A stretch of 8,630 nucleotides of DNA from Luminiphilus sp. Its GTDB lineage: Bacteria > Pseudomonadota > Gammaproteobacteria > Pseudomonadales > Halieaceae. The stretch spans positions 1 through 8,630 of the forward strand of contig JAKMEU010000162.1 in NCBI GenBank assembly GCA_022425845.1, in the 5' to 3' direction. This document shows positions 5,112 through 8,630 of the stretch, piece by piece; the first letter of the stretch is position 1; every line of letters begins with the position of its first letter. The notes under the pieces were generated by a model. That model did not search any database and had not been told where the DNA came from. It saw nothing but the letters and a program-made list of their open reading frames with translations. Made by a program: the position numbers and the translations under genes.

Positions 5112-5525
5112 ATGCTTCAACCGAAACGTACAAAGTTCAGAAAGATGCAGAAGGGCCGCAACCGCGGCCTGGCAGAGCGTGGCAGTAAGGTGAGCTTCGG
5201 CGAATATGCCCTGAAGGCCACTGGACGCGGTCGCATTACGGCGCGCCAGATCGAAGCGGCGCGACGTGCCATGACGCGCCACATCAAGCGTGGTGGAAAG
5301 ATTTGGATACGGGTTTTCCCTGACAAGCCGATTACTGGCAAGCCGCTGGAAGTCCGGCAGGGAAAGGGTAAGGGTAACGTTGAGTACTGGGTGGCCCAGA
5401 TTCAGCCCGGCCGCGTGCTGTATGAGGTCGAAGGCGTTTCTGAGGCATTGGCTCGGGAAGCATTTCAACTGGCTGCTGCCAAGCTGCCGGTGCAAACCAC
5501 ATTCGTGAAACGGTCGGTGATGTGA
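5112..5525 (+). CDS. rplP: 50S ribosomal protein L16
   Basis: L16 is a late-assembling 50S protein near the A-site tRNA elbow and peptidyl-transferase centre. The protein is 137 residues (E. coli 136), with a one-residue insertion near 22-25. It has MLQPKRTKFRKMQKGRNRG at the N-terminus, TARQIEAARRAMTRHIKR at 43-60, IWIRVFPDKPIT at 64-75 and VRQGKGKGNVEYWVAQI at 81-97. Arg82 matches the E. coli Arg81 that is hydroxylated by RoxA (YcfD). The ATG has AGGGA at 5099-5103 with an 8-nt spacer. The TGA shares one base with the ATG of rpmC (TGATG), so the two are probably translationally coupled. Confidence 0.98.
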   Translation: MLQPKRTKFRKMQKGRNRGLAERGSKVSFGEYALKATGRGRITARQIEAARRAMTRHIKRGGKIWIRVFPDKPITGKPLEVRQGKGKGNVEYWVAQIQPGRVLYEVEGVSEALAREAFQLAAAKLPVQTTFVKRSVM

Positions 5526-5716
5526 TGAAAGCGAGCGAACTACGAGACAAATCAGGTGACGAACTCGATGCCGAGCTGCTCAGGCTCCGGGAAGAGCAGT
5601 TCAAGTTGCGTATGGCCAAGAGCACAGGTCAGTTGGGCCAGGCACACCTGTTGAAGCAAACGAAGCGAGACATCGCACGGGTGAAGACCGTGCTGAATGA
5701 GAAGGTGGAAGGCTGA
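5525..5716 (+). CDS. rpmC: 50S ribosomal protein L29
   Basis: L29 is a small helical protein at the tunnel exit beside L23, contributing to the docking surface for nascent-chain factors. Starting at the ATG at 5525, the protein is 63 residues, identical in length to E. coli, and begins MKASELRDK. An in-frame GTG one codon upstream (5522) would add one Met but does not fit the family. The two-helix hairpin has the block LREEQFKLRMAKSTGQLGQAHLLKQTKRDIARVKTVLNEK. Only a weak GGTG lies upstream. The ATG overlaps the rplP stop by 1 nt, so initiation probably depends on coupling. Its own TGA overlaps the rpsQ ATG in the same TGATG arrangement. Confidence 0.96.
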   Translation: MKASELRDKSGDELDAELLRLREEQFKLRMAKSTGQLGQAHLLKQTKRDIARVKTVLNEKVEG

Positions 5717-5982
5717 TGGGATCCGCAGAAAAGCGAACTCGAGTACTTCAGGGCCGGGTTGTCAGCGACAAGATGGACAAGACCATCACGGTTTTGGTTG
5801 AGCGTCGCGTAAAGCATCCGGTTGTGGGCAAGTTTATTACACGCTCGTCAAAGGTTCACGCGCATGACGAGAACAATACTGCAGGCATGGGCGACCTAGT
5901 GTCGGTTGCCGAGTCGCGGCCACTGTCCAAGACCAAGACTTGGACGTTGGTAGAGGTAGTGGAGGCAGCTACCCAAATCTAA
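5716..5982 (+). CDS. rpsQ: 30S ribosomal protein S17
   Basis: S17 is a primary 16S rRNA binder in the 30S body, with an OB-fold. The protein is 88 residues (E. coli 84), the extra residues being at the N-terminus (MGSAEKRTRVLQG). The blocks GRVVSDKMDKTITVLVERRVKHPVVGKFI (13-41), VHAHDENN near 47-54 and ESRPLSKTKTWTLVEVVE (66-83) are diagnostic. The ATG at 5716 overlaps the rpmC stop by 1 nt and has AGGTGG at 5703-5708 with a 7-nt spacer. In E. coli this gene ends the S10 operon. Here only 30 nt separate it from rplN, without a terminator, and the stop codon lies in the loop of a small perfect hairpin. Confidence 0.97.
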   Translation: MGSAEKRTRVLQGRVVSDKMDKTITVLVERRVKHPVVGKFITRSSKVHAHDENNTAGMGDLVSVAESRPLSKTKTWTLVEVVEAATQI

Positions 5983-5990
5983 GGATTTGG
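5973..5990 (+). other. Hairpin around the rpsQ stop codon
   Basis: CCAAATC (5973-5979) and GATTTGG (5984-5990) form a perfect 7-bp inverted repeat. Its 4-nt loop, TAAG, holds the rpsQ stop codon (5980-5982). No T run follows, so it does not look like an intrinsic terminator. It sits at the boundary where S10 and spc transcripts are separate in E. coli. An mRNA processing or stability role is only a guess. Confidence 0.5.
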
Positions 5991-6012
5991 AAGCGCCATT
6001 GGGAGCAGAGAG

Positions 6013-6381
6013 ATGATTCAGACCCAGTCATATTTGGAAGTGGCCGATAACAGCGGCGCCAGGCGTGTCATGTGCATCAAGGTGCTGGGCGGCTCCAAGC
6101 GCCGCTATGCCCGCGTGGGAGATTTGATCAAGGTAACCGTCAAGGAAGCCATACCCCGCGGCAAGGTTAAGAAGGGTCAGGTGATGACTGCGGTGGTCGT
6201 TCGCACCAAGAAGGGCGTGCGTCGCCCCGATGGATCGCTGATCAAGTTTGATGAGAACGCAGCAGTGTTGCTTAACAACCAGGATGCGCCGATTGGCACC
6301 CGAATTTTTGGCCCTGTGACGCGTGAGCTCCGGGGTGAGAAGTTCATGAAGATTATTTCCCTTGCGCCTGAAGTGATCTGA
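6013..6381 (+). CDS. rplN: 50S ribosomal protein L14
   Basis: L14 lies on the 50S interface, where it contributes to intersubunit bridges and to binding of the silencing factor RsfS. The protein is 122 residues (E. coli 123). It begins MIQTQSYLEVADNSGARRVMCIKVLGGSKRRYA and has the VGDLIKVTVKEAIPRGKVKKGQVMTAVVVRTKKGVRRPDGS block (35-75). It also has FDENAAVLLNN (79-89) and GTRIFGPVTRELR (95-107). The ATG is supported by GGGAG at 6001-6005, 7 nt upstream. It is the first gene of the spc group, but no promoter can be placed in the 30-nt gap, so it is probably expressed from the S10 promoter or from one hidden in upstream coding sequence. Confidence 0.98.
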   Translation: MIQTQSYLEVADNSGARRVMCIKVLGGSKRRYARVGDLIKVTVKEAIPRGKVKKGQVMTAVVVRTKKGVRRPDGSLIKFDENAAVLLNNQDAPIGTRIFGPVTRELRGEKFMKIISLAPEVI

Positions 6382-6405
6382 GCGAAAGGCAGGGAGGAGA
6401 GAGGA

Positions 6406-6723
6406 ATGGCAAAGATCAAGCGAGACGACGAAGTGGTTGTGCTGGCCGGTAAAGACAAAGGTAAGCGCGGCACTGTGCGTACAATTTTGGACAGCAATCG
6501 AATCATCGTGTCCGGCGTCAACATGATTAAAAAGCATACCAAGCCAAATCCCCAGATGGGTGTGGCGGGTGGAATTATAGAAAAGGAAGCACCTATACAG
6601 GTGTCCAACGTGGCGATTTTTAATCCGACAACGAGCAAGGGTGACCGTGTGGGGTACCAGACGCTTGAAGACGGGAAAAAAGTACGTGTTTACAAATCAA
6701 GCGGCGAACAGATCGACGCCTGA
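6406..6723 (+). CDS. rplX: 50S ribosomal protein L24
   Basis: L24 is one of the first proteins to bind 23S rRNA and helps start 50S assembly; its loop is near the tunnel exit. The protein is 105 residues (E. coli 104). A KOW motif occupies the N-terminus (KRDDEVVVLAGKDKGKRGTV, 5-24). It is followed by KKHTKPNPQMGVAGGIIEKEAPIQVSNVAIFNP (42-74) and a C-terminal GKKVRVYKSSGEQID. The start has a strong GGGAGGAG at 6392-6399 with a 6-nt spacer. The last codons and the TGA fall within a bulged hairpin (6709-6733) just upstream of rplE. Confidence 0.97.
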   Translation: MAKIKRDDEVVVLAGKDKGKRGTVRTILDSNRIIVSGVNMIKKHTKPNPQMGVAGGIIEKEAPIQVSNVAIFNPTTSKGDRVGYQTLEDGKKVRVYKSSGEQIDA

Positions 6724-6733
6724 TTGGTATCTG
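6709..6733 (+). promoter_or_regulatory. Bulged hairpin at the rplX-rplE junction
   Basis: CAGAT (6709-6713) pairs with ATCTG (6729-6733). Inside, after a 4-nt one-sided bulge, GCC (6718-6720) pairs with GGT (6726-6728), leaving a TGATT loop that contains the rplX stop codon (6721-6723). It ends 8 nt before the rplE ribosome binding site. In E. coli, ribosomal protein S8 represses the spc operon by binding mRNA at the start of rplE. Whether this element plays that part here is speculative. Confidence 0.35.
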
Positions 6734-6755
6734 GCGGAATTGAGGTGGCAGAAAA

Positions 6756-7295
6756 ATGGCAAGCCTGAAGCAAAAGTTTCGTGAAGAGATGGTGCCCCAG
6801 CTGAAAGAAGAGCTGGGTCTTTCCAACACGATGGAAGTACCGCGATTGACCAAGGTGACACTGAACATGGGTGTCGGCGAGGCCGTGGGCGATAAGAAGG
6901 TTCTCGAGAACGCTGTCGCTGACATGCAGAAGATTGCGGGGCAGAAGCCGGTCGTAACAAAGTCCAGAAAGTCTATTGCGGGATTCAAAATTCGCGACGG
7001 CTGGCCCATAGGTTGCAAAGTCACTCTGCGCGATGAGCGTATGTATGAGTTTGTAGAGCGCCTGGTGAGCATCGCTATTCCGCGGATCCGCGACTTCAGG
7101 GGCGTCAGTGGTAAGCAGTTTGACGGACGTGGCAATTTTGCCATGGGCGTGACCGAGCAGATTATCTTCCCCGAGATCAACTATGACGAGGTCGATACGC
7201 TGCGTGGAATGGACATCACCATTACCACGACAGCTACTAATGATGATCATGGCCGCGCCCTGTTGCGCGCCTTTAATTTCCCGTTCAGGAACTGA
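6756..7295 (+). CDS. rplE: 50S ribosomal protein L5
   Basis: L5 binds 5S rRNA in the central protuberance and touches P-site tRNA and S13. The protein is 179 residues, the E. coli length. It has PRLTKVTLNMGVGEAVGDKK at 29-48, KPVVTKSRKSIAGFKIRDGWPIGCKVTLR at 64-92 and IPRIRDFRGVSGKQFDGRGNFAMGVTEQIIFPEINYD at 108-144. It closes with ATNDDHGRALLRAFNFPFRN. GAGGTGG at 6742-6748 lies 7 nt before the ATG. The rplX gap is 32 nt and the rpsN gap 11 nt. Codons 14-21 hold a perfect inverted repeat (6796-6802 with 6811-6817). In E. coli this start is the S8 repression site of the spc operon. Confidence 0.98.
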   Translation: MASLKQKFREEMVPQLKEELGLSNTMEVPRLTKVTLNMGVGEAVGDKKVLENAVADMQKIAGQKPVVTKSRKSIAGFKIRDGWPIGCKVTLRDERMYEFVERLVSIAIPRIRDFRGVSGKQFDGRGNFAMGVTEQIIFPEINYDEVDTLRGMDITITTTATNDDHGRALLRAFNFPFRN

Positions 7296-7306
7296 GGGAT
7301 AAGTGC

Positions 7307-7612
7307 ATGGCTAAGAAGTCGATGATTGCGCGTGAAGAGAAGCGAGCTCGCACGGTGGCGAAGTACGCAGCGAAACGAGCACAGTTCAAAGAGACCATCA
7401 ACAATCACAGTGCCTCTGATGAGGAGCGCTGGGAAGCACAGATTCAGCTCCAGAAGCTGCCACGCAATGCCAGTCCTGTTCGACAGCAGCGTCGCTGCCA
7501 AATGACCGGGCGTCCCCATGGCGTGTATCGCAAATTTGGTTTGTGCCGGAACAAGCTGCGGGAAGCAGCCATGCGCGGCGATGTGCCGGGCCTGGTTAAG
7601 TCCAGCTGGTGA
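7307..7612 (+). CDS. rpsN: 30S ribosomal protein S14, long zinc-independent type
   Basis: S14 is a late-assembling 30S head protein near S3 and S10. At 101 residues it is the long C-minus type, the same length as E. coli, not the short zinc-ribbon type. Blocks: MAKKSMIAREEKRARTVAKYAAKRA at the N-terminus, TGRPHGVYRKFG at 67-78 and LREAAMRGDVPGLVKSSW at the C-terminus. It keeps Cys64 and Cys80, the positions of the first cysteine of each CxxC pair in zinc-type S14. The partner positions are Thr67 and Lys83, so zinc binding is not expected. GAGGG at 7294-7298, overlapping the rplE stop, lies 8 nt before the ATG. Confidence 0.97.
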   Translation: MAKKSMIAREEKRARTVAKYAAKRAQFKETINNHSASDEERWEAQIQLQKLPRNASPVRQQRRCQMTGRPHGVYRKFGLCRNKLREAAMRGDVPGLVKSSW

Positions 7613-7627
7613 GGGAGTAAATAGTTT

Positions 7628-8023
7628 ATGAGTATGCAAGACCCAATCAGCGACATGCTGACCCGTGTGCGTAACGCGCAGATGGCTGGCAAGAAGTCCG
7701 TCGAGATGCCTGGCTCCAAGCTGAAAGCTGCTGTGGCCAAAGTGCTTGAGGACGAGGGGTATATCGCAGCCCACAATCTTGATAGCAGCAGCGGTAAGCC
7801 GCGCTTGTCCATCGAGTTACGTTACTTCGAGGGCAAGCCTGTGATTGCTGAAATTCAGCGCGTCAGCAAGCCATCGCTGCGTCGCTACGCAGGTAAAGAC
7901 GATATGAAGCCGGTGCGCGGCGGCCTGGGTGTCGCTATCGTTTCCACGTCCCGCGGCGTCATGACCGACCGGGCGGCGAAAGCCGCCGGGGTAGGTGGTG
8001 AAGTCCTGTGTACCGTTTTCTGA
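7628..8023 (+). CDS. rpsH: 30S ribosomal protein S8
   Basis: S8 is a primary binder of 16S rRNA helix 21. In E. coli it is also the translational repressor of the spc operon. The protein is 131 residues (E. coli 130). It has MSMQDPISDMLTRVRNAQ at the N-terminus, MPGSKLKAAVAKVLEDEGYI at 27-46, YFEGKPVIAEIQRVSKPSLRRY at 66-87 and the C-terminal RNA-binding block STSRGVMTDRAAKAAGVGGEVLC (106-128). Two in-frame ATGs lie at 7628 and 7634. The first is preferred because MSMQDP is the family N-terminus. GAGGGAG at 7611-7617 overlaps the rpsN stop and leaves a 10-nt spacer, on the long side. Confidence 0.98.
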   Translation: MSMQDPISDMLTRVRNAQMAGKKSVEMPGSKLKAAVAKVLEDEGYIAAHNLDSSSGKPRLSIELRYFEGKPVIAEIQRVSKPSLRRYAGKDDMKPVRGGLGVAIVSTSRGVMTDRAAKAAGVGGEVLCTVF

Positions 8024-8052
8024 TTCGACCAATCTAGGGAGCAGACTGAACA

Positions 8053-8580
8053 ATGTCACGTGTTGCTAACAGCCCGGTAAAGCTGCCCACGGGAGTCGAG
8101 GTAAAAATCGACGCGGGTAAGGTTGCCGTCAAGGGAGGCAAGGGCACCCTTGAGATGAACCTGGCCGAGGGCCTGGGCCTTGAAGTCGAAGGCGGGGAAG
8201 CCAAGGTTATCTATGATTTTGATACCAACCGAGCGATGGCGGGCACCACCCGCTCGCTGCTCAACAACCTTGTTATCGGGGTTACCGATGGTTGGGAGCG
8301 AAAGCTGGTTTTGAACGGCGTGGGATATCGAGCCAAGGCGTCGGGGAAGACGGTAAACCTGACGATTGGCCTGTCACACAACGTAGATTACGAATTACCC
8401 GATGGCATTTCAGCGGAGACACCGTCTCAGACTGAAATCGTGATCCGGGGCATGGACAAGCAGGCAGTGGGTCAGGCGGCAGCGGAAATCCGCGCGTTCC
8501 GTCCTCCAGAGCCTTACAAGGGAAAAGGTATCCGTTACGCGGACGAATATGTCCGTCGTAAGGAAGCCAAGAAGAAATAA
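8053..8580 (+). CDS. rplF: 50S ribosomal protein L6
   Basis: L6 binds near the sarcin-ricin loop and the GTPase-associated region of the 50S subunit. The protein is 175 residues (E. coli 177) with the usual two repeated alpha/beta domains. It starts MSRVANSPVKLPTGVEVKI. Its mid-region LVIGVTDGWERKLVLNGVGYRAKASG is near 73-98, and the C-terminal signature PEPYKGKGIRYADEYVRRKEAKKK is at 152-175. AGGGAG at 8036-8041 lies about 11 nt before the ATG, longer than typical but with no better start. The gap to rpsH is 29 nt and to rplR 12 nt. Confidence 0.98.
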   Translation: MSRVANSPVKLPTGVEVKIDAGKVAVKGGKGTLEMNLAEGLGLEVEGGEAKVIYDFDTNRAMAGTTRSLLNNLVIGVTDGWERKLVLNGVGYRAKASGKTVNLTIGLSHNVDYELPDGISAETPSQTEIVIRGMDKQAVGQAAAEIRAFRPPEPYKGKGIRYADEYVRRKEAKKK

Positions 8581-8592
8581 GCAGGTAGTGCA

Positions 8593-8630
8593 ATGAACGA
8601 GAAAACTGAATCACGTTTGCGCCGCGCGCG
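8593..8630 (+). CDS. rplR: 50S ribosomal protein L18, N-terminus only (3' partial)
   Basis: Only 12 complete codons are present (MNEKTESRLRRA, then an incomplete codon) before the window ends. The basic N-terminus, the start 12 nt after rplF, the AGGT at 8583-8586 and the conserved rplF-rplR-rpsE gene order make L18 the expected product. L18 binds 5S rRNA with L5. The length and the rest of the protein cannot be assessed. Confidence 0.85.
   Translation, partial: MNEKTESRLRRA

Noticed and set aside
5983..6012. Search for an spc promoter or terminator between rpsQ and rplN
   Set aside because: The 30-nt gap has no T run after the hairpin and no room for a complete promoter.
6620..7250. Two long minus-strand open frames opposite rplE
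   Set aside because: Both are shadows of rplE in other frames, with basic, low-information translations.
1..8630. CRISPR arrays, tRNA or rRNA genes, insertion sequences, attachment sites
   Set aside because: No spaced direct-repeat array, cloverleaf, transposase or terminal repeats were seen; nearly all sequence is ribosomal-protein coding.

Overview
This window is a ribosomal-protein gene cluster from a gammaproteobacterium. It starts inside the last codons of an elongation factor Tu gene, crosses a short intergenic region with one small inverted membrane-protein gene, and then enters the S10 gene cluster, which runs into the spc cluster without a visible break. The assignment rests on near-identity of many proteins to Escherichia coli and Pseudomonas-type families recalled from knowledge: S10 of 103 aa, long-type S14, the L16 and L29 forms, and the EF-Tu C-terminus. 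Base composition looks moderately GC-rich by eye. The genus cannot be fixed; a marine or pseudomonad-like gammaproteobacterium is a guess.

Layout. 1-169: 3' end of tuf, closed by a clear intrinsic terminator at 193-216. 249-653 (minus): a small membrane protein with two TM2 modules, convergent with tuf and divergent from the ribosomal genes. 654-924: a 271-bp divergent intergenic region holding two adjacent GC-rich hairpins, a near-consensus sigma-70 promoter (838-866) flanked by repeated TCGTGG/CCACGA motifs, and a short leader with a GC-rich hairpin. 925-5982: rpsJ (GTG start), rplC, rplD, rplW, rplB, rpsS, rplV, rpsC, rplP, rpmC, rpsQ. 6013-8630: rplN, rplX, rplE, rpsN, rpsH, rplF and the first 12 codons of rplR, which runs off the window.

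The plus-strand genes from rpsJ onward look like one transcription unit. Most gaps are 11-32 nt, three junctions overlap by 1-4 nt, and no intrinsic terminator is visible between rpsQ and rplN. The only long internal gap is the 110-nt rpsJ-rplC spacer, which can fold into a strong hairpin. The products assemble into both subunits. S10, S19, S3, S17, S14 and S8 belong to 30S. L3, L4, L23, L2, L22, L16, L29, L14, L24, L5, L6 and L18 belong to 50S, including the peptidyl-transferase neighbourhood (L2, L3, L4, L16), the exit tunnel (L4, L22, L23, L24, L29) and the 5S rRNA contact (L5, L18).

The coding content is ordinary and no new multi-gene system is apparent. The points worth a second look are non-coding or architectural: the S10 promoter and leader, the structured rpsJ-rplC spacer, hairpins carrying the rpsQ and rplX stop codons in their loops, and the inverted TM2 gene separating tuf from rpsJ.
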